This document shows, one piece after another, positions 8,371-15,865 of a stretch of 64,000 bases of DNA. Each line of letters starts with the position of its first letter. Positions within the stretch are counted from its first letter, which is position 1. The notes beneath the pieces are model-generated. The model was not told the DNA's origin and did no database searches. It saw only the letters and a program-made list of their open reading frames with translations. Origin of the DNA: Streptomyces sp. QL37 (GTDB lineage: Bacteria; Actinomycetota; Actinomycetes; Streptomycetales; Streptomycetaceae); assembly GCF_002941025.1 (NCBI RefSeq), contig NZ_PTJS01000001.1, positions 2,480,001 through 2,544,000 on the forward strand. Reading direction: 5' to 3'. The translations under genes and the position numbers were made by a program.

Positions 8371-9111
8371 ATGGGGCTCAGGTTCATTGGCACGACCAGC
8401 GACGGCGGCGACTGCCCGACCCTGTACGAGGTGGAAGGCAGCACCGACATCCTCGTGCAGGGCGACCGGGTGACGGACCCCGAGCACCTGGCGCAGCTCC
8501 GGGACGTGAAGCCGGAAGAGACGTTCGTGCGCGTCCCGCGCGACCTCCTCACCCGCTTCGCGCCACGCACCGAAGCGCAGGAGATGGTGCCGTTCTCCAC
8601 CATTGCCCACCTCTTCGAGGACTTCCGGCACACCGCGTGGCGCCTGGAGACCCGCCGCGGGTACGCCACCGACCGACGAAGCGAGAAGTGGCAGCGCTGG
8701 CAGGCCGGCGCCGACATCGCGGCCGAGCCGGACGACGCGTGGCGTGAGAACGTCCGCCAGCAGGTCGCAGAGGGGAAGCGGTTCGAGCGTGTCCGCCTCG
8801 TCGACGAGCCCCTCACCGAGGGCCAGGAGTTCCTCCTCGACAGCGGGCCCAGCAACGTGGCCGCAGGCGAGGACATCCGCAATCTGCCCCGGGGCCGGGC
8901 TGAGCAGTTGGGCCTGCCGGACCACGACTTCTGGCTCTTCGACTCCCGGCTCGTCGCCCGCTTCGTCTTCGACGAGACCGACACCACCCTCGGCGTGATC
9001 CTGAGCGAAGACCCCGCCGACGTCGCCGCAGCCTGCCAGGCCCGCGACGCCGCATGGCACCACGCAACCGTCACCACCGACTACGCCAGGGCGGTAACTT
9101 CGACGATGTGA
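8371..9111 (+). CDS. DUF6879-family protein
   Basis: A 246-residue protein is read from an ATG 4 bases after GGAGGG; the frame is open further upstream but without a better start. The segment VPFSTIAHLFEDFRHTAWRL and the C-terminal FDSRLVARFVFDETDTTLGVIL are typical of DUF6879 (name from memory). This family occurs in actinobacteria next to XRE/DUF5753 regulators. The stop overlaps the GTG of the XRE gene (ATGTGA arrangement), so the two are translationally coupled. The biochemical function is unknown; pairing with the regulator suggests it acts in the same pathway, perhaps as an effector or partner. Confidence 0.7.
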   Translation: MGLRFIGTTSDGGDCPTLYEVEGSTDILVQGDRVTDPEHLAQLRDVKPEETFVRVPRDLLTRFAPRTEAQEMVPFSTIAHLFEDFRHTAWRLETRRGYATDRRSEKWQRWQAGADIAAEPDDAWRENVRQQVAEGKRFERVRLVDEPLTEGQEFLLDSGPSNVAAGEDIRNLPRGRAEQLGLPDHDFWLFDSRLVARFVFDETDTTLGVILSEDPADVAAACQARDAAWHHATVTTDYARAVTSTM

Positions 9112-9950
9112 GCACCGACTTCCAATCTGCCCGGGTCGCCCTCGGTGCACGGCTCCGCGAGCTGCGCATCGAGGCCGGCCTCGACGGCAAGGGCGTGGCC
9201 GCGGCCCTCGGCTGGCAGCGCTCGAAGGTGTCGCGCCTGGAGCTGGGGAAGCAGACCCCGTCAGGCGCCGACCTCGAAGCGTGGGCGCAGGCGGTGGGCC
9301 GCGAGGATCTGGCCGGGGAGCTGAAGGGCAGGCTCGTCGGCCTGGAGACGCAGTACCGGTCGTGGCGCCGCCAGCTGGCCGGCGGGCACCGGGCCCGCCA
9401 GGAGCTGGCCATCGCGGAGACTACGGCGACGCAGGTGATCCGCGGCATGGAGGTGTCCCGGATCCCTGGTCTGTTCCAGACGGCGGACTACGCCCGGCAC
9501 GCATTCGAGGCGAACTCCGAGTTCCGCCAGACCCCCCGGGATATCGAGGACGCGGTACGTACCCGCATCCGCCGGCAGGATGCCCTGTACGAACCGGGGC
9601 GCCGGTTCCGGTTCCTGGTGTGGGAGGGCGCCTTGCACGTGGTGACGTGCCCCCGCGAGGTCATGGCGGCGCAGCTGGACCGACTTGCCGGGCTGATCGG
9701 CCTCGACACCATCGAGCTCGGGATCGTCCCGTTCGGGGCGCAGTTGCGGCGGGCCCCCACCCACGGGTTCTGGATCTACGACCGGCGGCGCGTCATCGTC
9801 GAGACGATCAGCACCGAGATGTGGCTCGACGACGAGGAGACCATCGCCCTGTACGAGAGGGCGTGGGACTGGACGGCCGAGGCCGCGGTCTACGGCCCGC
9901 AGGCGCGGCGCCTAATCGGTCGGGCACGGGCGTCGCTGGACCTTTCGTAA
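9108..9950 (+). CDS. XRE-family regulator with DUF5753 domain (WhiJ-like)
   Basis: From the GTG at 9108 the protein has 280 residues. An HTH_XRE/HTH_31 domain spans about residues 8-65 (ARLRELRIEAGLDGKGVAAA, then a second helix pair SKVSRLELGKQ). DUF5753 follows at about 100-275, with the family phrases SRIPGLFQTADYAR and VWEGALH. Relatives such as WhiJ control development and antibiotic production and usually partner with DUF397 proteins. Here the partner is DUF6879 instead. The GTG was chosen because it overlaps the upstream stop. A second complete example sits on the chromosome at 46.8 kb. Confidence 0.85.
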   Translation: MSTDFQSARVALGARLRELRIEAGLDGKGVAAALGWQRSKVSRLELGKQTPSGADLEAWAQAVGREDLAGELKGRLVGLETQYRSWRRQLAGGHRARQELAIAETTATQVIRGMEVSRIPGLFQTADYARHAFEANSEFRQTPRDIEDAVRTRIRRQDALYEPGRRFRFLVWEGALHVVTCPREVMAAQLDRLAGLIGLDTIELGIVPFGAQLRRAPTHGFWIYDRRRVIVETISTEMWLDDEETIALYERAWDWTAEAAVYGPQARRLIGRARASLDLS

Positions 9951-10037
9951 GCAACGACTGGCAACCGGTCTGGCCACGTTCGCAATCCGCCGCAATCGGC
10001 GCGCGCTCTCGCACCCCGGATCTCTAACGTGCTGGTC

Positions 10038-10526
10038 ATGGCCACACGGACACGCAATCCGGGCTCGGACTGGCTGGCATCCTGCGCCCCGGACCCACTA
10101 CAGGTGCACCGCGCCTGGGCTCGCGCGGAACTTGCCGACATCCCGACAGGGCTGCTCTGGCTCGTCGTTGAAGCGGACCTCACACGGACTCTGACGGCGA
10201 TGCAGCAGATCGGTCCGGACCGGCTCGGTCCCGTGCTCGTCCACCCGGAAGCCGACCGCGCGTGGTGGCTGCTGCCGCCCGGCACCGAGGACCATTTCGA
10301 GGACCTGCTGCAACTCACCGTCCGCCCCGCTGGGTGGGCGCTGCGCTGCCCGCCGGCTGATCGGTACCAGGACGGGTTCGGGTGGTTGGAGAAGCCCAAT
10401 GGCTCTGGCCAGTTGACTGATCCAGCAACGCTCGGCGCCGCGTTCGGCCCTGGTGCCAGCGTGCCCTTGTCCGGCCTGGGCCCCGCGTTGCCCGCCATCG
10501 AGATGGAAGTCGAGGTCCCCCGGTGA
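10038..10526 (+). CDS. Hypothetical protein, possibly a remnant prim-pol fold
   Basis: A 162-residue soluble protein from the ATG at 10038 (an in-frame GTG lies 9 bases upstream). The pattern WLASCAPDP…AIPTG-like…GPVLVHPEADRAWWLLPPG…RPAGWALRCPP resembles small actinobacterial proteins sometimes annotated as bifunctional primase/polymerase N-terminal domains, but no catalytic acidic triad is evident to me. It ends in a GTGATG overlap with the next small gene and heads a compact train of five or six small genes. Function unknown. Confidence 0.5.
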   Translation: MATRTRNPGSDWLASCAPDPLQVHRAWARAELADIPTGLLWLVVEADLTRTLTAMQQIGPDRLGPVLVHPEADRAWWLLPPGTEDHFEDLLQLTVRPAGWALRCPPADRYQDGFGWLEKPNGSGQLTDPATLGAAFGPGASVPLSGLGPALPAIEMEVEVPR

Positions 10527-10669
10527 TGACGATGAAGGTGTACGAGGTGAACCGCGACGGCGGCATCCGAGTACTACAGCCGGAGGCCGAGGCGGTCCCG
10601 CTCAAGAAGCTCGAAGCGAGCGACCGTTATCCCGCCTGCCAGTGCGACCGGTGCAGGGGAGAGTCATGA
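10526..10669 (+). CDS. 47-residue cysteine-motif protein
   Basis: This very short frame starts at the ATG at 10526 (a GTG at 10523 would overlap the upstream stop). It ends with a C-x-C-x2-C motif (ACQCDRCRGES), suggesting zinc or another metal. Both ends overlap neighbours by a few bases, which supports it as a real translated gene in a coupled train. No family recognised. Confidence 0.5.
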   Translation: MTMKVYEVNRDGGIRVLQPEAEAVPLKKLEASDRYPACQCDRCRGES

Positions 10670-10878
10670 GAACACCCCCGCCCGCGGCTCGGAAGCTGCC
10701 CGCACCGGAGACCCTCACCTGGGACCAGTCCGCCGGCCGGGCCTGCATCTGGTGCAAGAGGCTCCTCACCACGGGCGCAGTGTCCGCCGGCATCATTCGT
10801 GACCGCGTCGGTGCGCACAATCTGGACACCGAGGTCTGGGCATGCCCGCCCTGCGATGCCGGAGAGGGGCCCCGCTGA
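10666..10878 (+). CDS. Small zinc-ribbon-like protein
   Basis: The ATG overlaps the preceding TGA by 4 bases and follows AGGGGAG. The 70-residue product carries two C-x2-C pairs (CIWC near residue 28 and CPPC near residue 62) about 30 residues apart, the layout of a zinc ribbon. It may bind nucleic acid or a partner. Codon phase and overlap on both sides support it as genuine. Confidence 0.55.
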   Translation: MRTPPPAARKLPAPETLTWDQSAGRACIWCKRLLTTGAVSAGIIRDRVGAHNLDTEVWACPPCDAGEGPR

Positions 10879-11084
10879 TGGCCGCGTCGCTCGAACATCC
10901 CCACGGCTACTGCTGGGTTGAGCACCCGGATGGCGGCCCTCGCTGCACCCTCGACCCGGGACACCGCGGGGGCCATCACGACTGGTACGCGGACCCAGAC
11001 CGGCGGGACTGGCCGCGCGCTGAGCTTCCTGCCCGTGCCCCTGGTCGACGGAGGCCGGGGCGCTCTATGTCCACCGCCCCCTGA
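10878..11084 (+). CDS. Small His/Cys-rich hypothetical protein
   Basis: A 68-residue protein begins 1 base inside the previous stop (TGATG). It contains YCWVEHPDGG, a Cys-Thr-Leu-Asp-Pro-Gly-His run and a His-His pair, so it has potential metal ligands (two Cys, several His). The C-terminus is Arg/Pro-rich. Unknown family; real by coupling and composition. Confidence 0.5.
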   Translation: MAASLEHPHGYCWVEHPDGGPRCTLDPGHRGGHHDWYADPDRRDWPRAELPARAPGRRRPGRSMSTAP

Positions 11085-11090
11085 CAACGT

Positions 11091-11134
11091 CCGTCCCGGC
11101 CGCTCATTCCCTGGCAGGACCGCGGCCGGGACGG
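11091..11134 (+). terminator. Terminator after small-gene train
   Basis: CCGTCCCGGCCGC and GCGGCCGGGACGG form a 13-bp perfect stem with an 18-base loop, 7 bases after the preceding stop. The next genes restart behind their own ribosome sites. Confidence 0.65.
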
Positions 11135-11168
11135 GGTCACCACCCGCTCTACGAGACGGAGGCACCCC

Positions 11169-11219
11169 ATGCGTACCACCACCACGCCCGCCCCGACACC
11201 CCCGAGCAGGCATCCATGA
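11169..11219 (+). CDS. Possible 16-residue leader peptide
   Basis: An ATG 7 bases after a good GGAGG site opens a 16-codon frame made mainly of Thr and Pro. Its stop overlaps the ATG of the following gene (ATGA). The frame differs from that of the next gene. The strong site and the overlap suggest a translated leader that couples or tunes the downstream gene, but length alone gives no statistical support. Confidence 0.3.
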   Translation: MRTTTTPAPTPPSRHP

Positions 11220-11512
11220 CGACCGCCATGTCGGAAACGGCCGTCCGTACCTGCGAAGCCTGCTGGACCAACCCCGTCGAAGGCGTGCGCGTCACTGCGG
11301 CCGGGACAGACCTGCTCTGCCGCGGCTGCGCGATCGGCAACTATCCGCGGCGCGTCGACCTGTTCCCGCCGCTCGGCATCTACGGGCTGACGGCACGAAA
11401 GCTGGAGATGGGCCGACACGGAAGCGGCCGACCGCAGACGCCGCCGGACCAGGGGCCCTCGCTGCCGCCGGGCCGGCCAACACCGTCACCGCCGGGCACA
11501 CCGCCGGTCTGA
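11216..11512 (+). CDS. Small zinc-ribbon-like protein with Pro-rich tail
   Basis: A 98-residue protein with C-x2-C (CEAC, ~residue 13) and a second C-x2-C (CRGC, ~residue 35), then a Pro/Gly-rich tail from about residue 70. A later ATG at 11228 (MSETAV) is an alternative start. It resembles other small Streptomyces zinc-finger proteins near XRE regulators. No specific function can be named. Confidence 0.5.
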   Translation: MTTAMSETAVRTCEACWTNPVEGVRVTAAGTDLLCRGCAIGNYPRRVDLFPPLGIYGLTARKLEMGRHGSGRPQTPPDQGPSLPPGRPTPSPPGTPPV

Positions 11513-11567
11513 CCTGATTACTCCCTGCCCGTACCCGTGGTCGGCGGTGGCCGGGGTGCGGGCGGGG

Positions 11568-11807
11568 TCACGTCCGGACGAGGTCGGCGAGTGGAACCCC
11601 GATGGCGTCGGCGATCCGGAGCAGGGAGTCGAGCATGGGCGAGGCGTGGCCTTGCTCGATGCGGTTGTAGGTGGCCCGGTCCATCTCGATGCGCTCGGCC
11701 ACCTGCTGCTGGGTGAGGTGCGCGGCCTCGCGGGCTGCGCGGATGTGGTCTCCGATGGCCCGGCGGCGGGTGAGCACCCAGGCGGGCGGGGGGACGGAGC
11801 GTGGCAC
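11568..11807 (-). CDS. Small XRE-family HTH regulator
   Basis: The 79-residue product is almost entirely a Cro/CI-type helix-turn-helix: IGDHIRAAREAAHLTQQQVAERIEMDRATYNRIEQGHASP, then a third helix pair ending in IGVPLADLV. This is a classic XRE domain of about 60 residues. It lies on the opposite strand to the small-gene train, close to the tRNA end of the element. It may be an element repressor. Its promoter should lie in the 11,808-11,880 region, where an AT-richer patch (gcaaaacctacatcttg) stands out. Confidence 0.8.
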   Translation of the reverse strand: MPRSVPPPAWVLTRRRAIGDHIRAAREAAHLTQQQVAERIEMDRATYNRIEQGHASPMLDSLLRIADAIGVPLADLVRT

Positions 11808-11989
11808 CCGTCCACGCTCACCGGTTCATGATCGAAAGTATGTAGGGCAAAACCTACATCTTGTTTCCATGCCACAGGCACGTGATCCTGAGCAGCTACG
11901 TCCGTACGGATGTGGCCTCGAAGCGGTGCAGAGGTGTTCGCGTGTCCGCCTCATTGCGCCGTTAGGCGTCAGGCTTCGGTCAAGACGCC

Positions 11990-12023
11990 CCGCCCCGCCC
12001 CCACTCAGGGGCGGGGCGGTTTA
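11990..12023 (+). terminator. GC-rich hairpin followed by TTT
   Basis: CCGCCCCGCCCC pairs with GGGGCGGGGCGG across a 6-base loop, followed by TTT. It looks like an intrinsic terminator reading rightward. Confidence 0.7.
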
Positions 12024-12036
12024 CGTTGGACAGCAG

Positions 12037-12069
12037 AAGGCCCCCACCGACAGACGCGGTGGGGGCCTT
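12037..12069. terminator. Perfect 13-bp hairpin
   Basis: AAGGCCCCCACCG and CGGTGGGGGCCTT form a perfect stem with a 7-base loop. The A/T ends on both arms suit termination in both directions. Confidence 0.75.
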
Positions 12070-12271
12070 GCTTCCGTGGGCCGGGCCTCCCCGCCCGAAC
12101 ACCACAGAAATGCGGGAGGCGCGTGTCAGACGCGTGTGGGGAGGCACGCCTGCCCCTCCCTGAGCAGCACTCTACGTGCCATGGGCACGGAGTCCATCCC
12201 TCGAACGAGTGACGAACGACAACAGCCCCCATGGGGATGTGGACTCTTAGTGGACTTTGAACACGAGGAGA

Positions 12272-12297
12272 CCCCCCAATCGATCATGATTGGGGGG
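12272..12297. terminator. Hairpin next to the tRNA 3' end
   Basis: CCCCCCAATC and GATTGGGGGG form a 10-bp stem with loop GATCAT, about 35 bases past the tRNA 3' end on the minus strand. It probably terminates the tRNA transcript. Confidence 0.65.
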
Positions 12298-12332
12298 CCT
12301 CAAGCAGGCTCTCACCTGCTACTTACCCTCGG

Positions 12333-12404
12333 TGGGCGCGGACGGTTTCGAACCGCCGACATCTGCTTTGTAAGAGCAGCGCTCTACCCCTGAGCTACGC
12401 ACCC
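12333..12404 (-). tRNA. tRNA-Val (anticodon TAC)
   Basis: Read on the minus strand, a 72-base cloverleaf is complete. The acceptor stem is GGGTGCG/CGCGCCC with one G-T pair. The D-arm includes AGCTCAGGGGTAGAGC. The anticodon stem is CTGCT/AGCAG with loop CTTACAA, giving anticodon TAC. The T-arm contains GGTTCGAAACC. The discriminator is A and CCA is not encoded in full (ACC G). It decodes GUA. The 3' end points toward the prophage, so this is the probable attachment site. Confidence 0.95.
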
Positions 12405-12600
12405 GTGGATGAGGCAACAGGTTACATGGCCCACGCCCCCCGGCGGCAATCCGGTTCCCGCCGGGCACGGCCGGGGCCTCTCGGTCCGCGTACGGGGGTT
12501 ACCCCCACCCCCGAGACGGTAGCCGCCCGGATCGTCCCGGCGGTGGGCCCGTACATACGGTGTAGCCACATCGCCGGCGCTCTCAGGGGGACCCGACACC

Positions 12601-13374
12601 ATGACCATCCGTACACGACGCACCGACGCATTCGTGGCCGCCGCCGGTACCGTGCTGCTCGTGGCCGCGCTCAGTGGCTGTGGGAGTGCGAATGCGGAGG
12701 ACGCCGCCGCCGAGCACAAGTCGTTCGCGTTCAGTGGGGACGCGCTCACCATCGACGCCGACAACTCGACCCTGGATCTCGTGCCCGCCGACGTGGAGCA
12801 GATCGAGGTCACCCGCCGGGTCGACGGGTGGGTCGTGCTGGGCAGTGGGCCGGATCCCGTGTGGAAGCTCGAGGGGGACGAGCTGCGGCTCGAGGTGAAG
12901 TGCCGGGCGGTGATCAGCAACTGCGAGGCGCACCATGAGGTGAAGGTGCCCCGCGGGCTGGCCCTGACCGTGCAGGGGGACAACGGGAAGGTCACCGCGG
13001 CCGGTTTCGATGCCCCGCTCAAGATCTCCGCCGACAACGGCGGCATCGACGTGCGTGACATCTCCGGGCCGCTGGAGCTGGTCTCCGACAACGGCTCCGT
13101 CGAGGCCGAGCGGGTCTCGGGGAGCTCCGTGATCGCCCGCTCGGACAACGGGTCGGTACGGATCGGGTTCACCCGGGTCCCGGACCTGGTGGACACGGTG
13201 AGTGACAACGGGAGCATCTCCATCGACCTGCCGGCTGGGAAGAGCGCGTACGCGGTGTCCGCCGAGGCCGACAACGGTGACGTCTCCGTCAAGGTGCCCC
13301 GCAGCGCAAGCAGCGAGCACGTGGTGAAGGCGCGCAGCGACAACGGTGAAGTCACCGTGCGAAGTGCGAACTAA
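12601..13374 (+). CDS. DUF4097-family beta-repeat lipoprotein
   Basis: The 257-residue protein has a basic N-terminus, a hydrophobic core and a lipobox LSGC with Cys27, so it is probably a membrane-attached lipoprotein. After that it is a series of short beta repeats with recurrent S/A-DNG motifs (DNSTLDL, DNGKVTA, DNGGIDV, DNGSVEA, DNGSVRI, DNGSISI, DNGDVSV, DNGEVTV), the signature of DUF4097/adhesin-like beta-helix proteins. Role unknown; envelope stress or surface functions are suggested for relatives. A GGGGGA site precedes the ATG. It is the first chromosomal gene after the tRNA. Confidence 0.8.
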   Translation: MTIRTRRTDAFVAAAGTVLLVAALSGCGSANAEDAAAEHKSFAFSGDALTIDADNSTLDLVPADVEQIEVTRRVDGWVVLGSGPDPVWKLEGDELRLEVKCRAVISNCEAHHEVKVPRGLALTVQGDNGKVTAAGFDAPLKISADNGGIDVRDISGPLELVSDNGSVEAERVSGSSVIARSDNGSVRIGFTRVPDLVDTVSDNGSISIDLPAGKSAYAVSAEADNGDVSVKVPRSASSEHVVKARSDNGEVTVRSAN

Positions 13375-13444
13375 CCGGCCCGTGCGTTCGTCCTAACTGG
13401 TGCGAGAATGAACCGGGCAGGGCGAATCGGCACGGGAGAGGGAT

Positions 13445-14812
13445 GTGACGGCGACACGCACGCGGCCGCAGGCGAAAGCGAGTGTTGGTTCCGCCGTCAG
13501 GGACGTCCTGGTGCTGATGCTGCTGCCGGTCCCCCTGGTCGCCGCAGCGCTGCCCGGCGCCTTCGCGGGCGGGGGTACGCGCCGTTGGTTCGGGGGGCGC
13601 GGGGAGAACCAGCGCGCCGACGCGCAGGCGGCGAAGGACGCGGCGGCTGCCGCTTTCTACGAGCTGGACACCGCTCAGCGCGACCTGCGGATCTCGATCG
13701 AGACGATCACCGCCGTGGACAGTTCGCCCCGCGCCCGCAAGGCCGCGGAGGACTTCGCGGCGCTGGGCAGGCGGATCGACGAGGTCAGCCACGAGTACAT
13801 CACCGCGGTCGACGCCCACGACCTCGACCGGGACGATCTGGAGCCTTCGGCGGCGGCCGGCGCGCGGACGCAGCTGACCCGGGCCAAGGACGATCTCGTG
13901 CGGGTGAAGGGTGAGCTCGACCGGTTCGCCCAGGGGCTCGGGACGCTGCTCAGCAGCGCGGAGACCCAGCTCGCGCGGCTCGCTCCCGCTGTGGAGCGTG
14001 GCCGCCAGGCCCTGCTCGCCGCGAGCAACGCGCTGGACGCGGTGCGCGCGTCAGGGCTGCGGGCGGACGATCTCGCGGCCCGGCTCGCGGCTCTCGCACC
14101 GGAGCTGACCAAGCTCAACCAGGGCGCGGGACAGCACGGCGTGGCGGAGACCCTGCAGCGTGCGGACAAGGTGCTGCGGGACGCCGAGGCGATCCGGGCG
14201 GAGGCGGACCAGCTTCCCGAGCGGGCCGCCGAGATCGACCGCAGGCTCGTGTCGCTGCGCACCCGGGCCCAGGCGCTGACCACGCGCGCCGGGCAGGTCG
14301 AGCCGGTGCTCAGCGAGCTCCGGCGGCGCTTCTCGGCCGCCTGCTGGCAGGACCTCCAACCGGTTCCCGAGCAGGCGGCGGTCAATGTCCGGCAGGCCGA
14401 GGCGAAGCTGGCGGAGGCCGCCGAGGCGCGGTCCGGGCAGCGCTGGGCGGATGCGACGTCCCGGCTGAGCACGGTCCGGGCGCTGCTCAACGCGACCGAC
14501 GAGGCGGTGTCCGCCGCCGGGGACCGGCTCCAGCGGCTCGACGCGGTGGCGAAGAATCCGCAGGCGGAGATCGACCGCACCCGGTTCGCGATCCGGGACG
14601 CCCAGCGCCTCGCCATGGCCGGGCGCAACACGCCCGACCCGCGTCACGCCCGCCCGCTGGACGACGCCGTGGCGCGGCTGGAGCGGGCGATCGAGGGGCT
14701 GGACGGGCGCCACCCCGACTACTGGCACTTCCTCACCGAGACCGAGGCCGTGCGGCAGACGGCGACCCGGGTGGTCTCCGCGATCCGCGAGGAGCTGGGC
14801 GGCGGCGCCTGA
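13445..14812 (+). CDS. Membrane-anchored coiled-coil protein, unknown
   Basis: From a GTG behind GGGAGAGGG this is a 455-residue protein. Residues ~18-40 are one membrane segment (VRDVLVLMLLPVPLVAAALP). A basic linker follows, then about 400 residues of Ala/Arg/Glu/Leu-rich helix with continuous heptads. It looks like a cell-envelope spacer or scaffold; I know similar uncharacterised Streptomyces proteins but no function. No enzyme motif is visible. Confidence 0.6.
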   Translation: MTATRTRPQAKASVGSAVRDVLVLMLLPVPLVAAALPGAFAGGGTRRWFGGRGENQRADAQAAKDAAAAAFYELDTAQRDLRISIETITAVDSSPRARKAAEDFAALGRRIDEVSHEYITAVDAHDLDRDDLEPSAAAGARTQLTRAKDDLVRVKGELDRFAQGLGTLLSSAETQLARLAPAVERGRQALLAASNALDAVRASGLRADDLAARLAALAPELTKLNQGAGQHGVAETLQRADKVLRDAEAIRAEADQLPERAAEIDRRLVSLRTRAQALTTRAGQVEPVLSELRRRFSAACWQDLQPVPEQAAVNVRQAEAKLAEAAEARSGQRWADATSRLSTVRALLNATDEAVSAAGDRLQRLDAVAKNPQAEIDRTRFAIRDAQRLAMAGRNTPDPRHARPLDDAVARLERAIEGLDGRHPDYWHFLTETEAVRQTATRVVSAIREELGGGA

Positions 14813-14932
14813 GCGCGCCGGAGGCGGCGGACAGGGGCTGAGTTGTCCCCGGCCGCCCGTGGGCCGATCCTGGAGGTACGCAGCGGCTTCCGCTGAGGCG
14901 TCCCTGGCCGCACTCGGCCGAAGGAGGCCGTC

Positions 14933-15517
14933 ATGGCCACTCACGTCCTGCATCCCACGCGCCGGCCCGGCAAGCCCGCCCGCCGCAAGGCCGTCCTCGA
15001 CGACCACCTGCCCGTCGACCACCGCCTCAGCCGGGTCTACCGGGTGGGGGCGGGCCTGATGGGCCTGCTGCTCGTCGCCTTCGGGATCCTCGGGCTCATC
15101 GACCGTATCGGCTTCTTCGACACCGGCGGCGACACGGTGGCGGGCCTCAATACCAACGGTGCGCTGAGCATCCTGTCCATCTGCGTCGGGTTGCTGCTCT
15201 TCGTCGGCATGGTCATCGGCGGGAACTTCGCCTCGACGCTGAACATGGTCCTGGGCATCGCCTTCATCCTCAGCGGGTTCGTGAATCTGGCGCTGCTGGA
15301 CACCGGGATGAACTTTCTGGCCTTCCGCATGCAGAACGTGCTGTTCAGCTTCGTGGTCGGGCTGCTGCTGATGATGTTCGGCATGTACGGAAGGGTCACC
15401 GGCGGCCTGCCCCACGACAATCCCTACTGGCGCGCCCGCCACCCCGAGCAGGTCGCGAGGGAGGAACGCCGTCCCCGTGCCCCGATGCCCGAGGTCGCGA
15501 AGGCCAAGAGGCTCTAA
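14933..15517 (+). CDS. DUF4383-family membrane protein
   Basis: A 194-residue protein with a basic cytoplasmic N-terminus and four membrane segments (about residues 37-59, 75-98, 101-120 and 129-152), then a charged C-terminus. The spacing and the phrase LGIAFILSGFVNL are typical of DUF4383, a family common in actinobacteria. Function is unknown. A GAAGGAGG ribosome site lies just before the ATG. Confidence 0.8.
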   Translation: MATHVLHPTRRPGKPARRKAVLDDHLPVDHRLSRVYRVGAGLMGLLLVAFGILGLIDRIGFFDTGGDTVAGLNTNGALSILSICVGLLLFVGMVIGGNFASTLNMVLGIAFILSGFVNLALLDTGMNFLAFRMQNVLFSFVVGLLLMMFGMYGRVTGGLPHDNPYWRARHPEQVAREERRPRAPMPEVAKAKRL

Positions 15518-15526
15518 TCTGGGGCC

Positions 15527-15748
15527 ATGCCTCGTTACGAGTACCGCTGCCGCCCCTGCGGCGAGACGTTCGAACTCAGCCGCCCGATGGCGGAGTCGTC
15601 CGACCCCGCCTCCTGCCCCGCCGGGCACGAGGACACCGTGAAGCTGCTCTCCACCGTGGCGGTGGGCGGCGGCTCGGCCTCCGCGCCCGCTGCGGCTCCC
15701 TCGGGCGGCGGCGGTGGCGGCTGCTGCGGTGGGGGCTGCTGCGGCTGA
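15527..15748 (+). CDS. FmdB-family zinc-ribbon protein
   Basis: The 73-residue protein begins with MPRYEYRCRPCGETFEL, the FmdB/CxxC regulatory zinc ribbon, with the second ligand set in SCPAGH. The C-terminus is a Gly-rich stretch with two Cys-Cys pairs, a tail frequent in Streptomyces copies and possibly metal-binding. It follows DUF4383 by only 9 bases and is probably co-transcribed. Confidence 0.85.
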   Translation: MPRYEYRCRPCGETFELSRPMAESSDPASCPAGHEDTVKLLSTVAVGGGSASAPAAAPSGGGGGGCCGGGCCG

Positions 15749-15865
15749 CCGTTCCGTCCACGTCCGGGTGGGCCATGGCGAGGTGCGGCTCGGCCGGCCT
15801 CGCGCATCGGTCGGCGGCCCGGCCGAGGATCGCTCGCGAGTACTCAGCAATTCACCTGCGGAAAC

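Larger units (their letters stand above)
1..12332. mobile_element. Prophage (right-hand arm), ending at tRNA-Val
   Basis: A run of phage structural and lysis genes (tape measure, LamG tail protein, endolysin, holin-like) is followed by small accessory and regulatory genes and stops at an intact tRNA-Val gene whose 3' end faces the element. No integrase, terminase, portal or capsid gene is in view, so the rest lies to the left of the window. The left end is cut by the window. The right boundary is inferred from the tRNA and from the switch to conserved chromosomal genes after it. The many accessory genes between lysis genes and tRNA are compatible with either an intact prophage or a decayed one. 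Confidence 0.85.
11808..12332. other. Gene-free junction region with three hairpins
   Basis: About 525 bases without a convincing gene. It holds an AT-richer patch near 11,835-11,870 that may be the promoter of the small XRE gene, then three strong hairpins (11990-12023, 12037-12069, 12272-12297). It ends at the 3' end of tRNA-Val. It is the probable attachment-site flank of the prophage. I see no integrase or excisionase. Confidence 0.6.
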
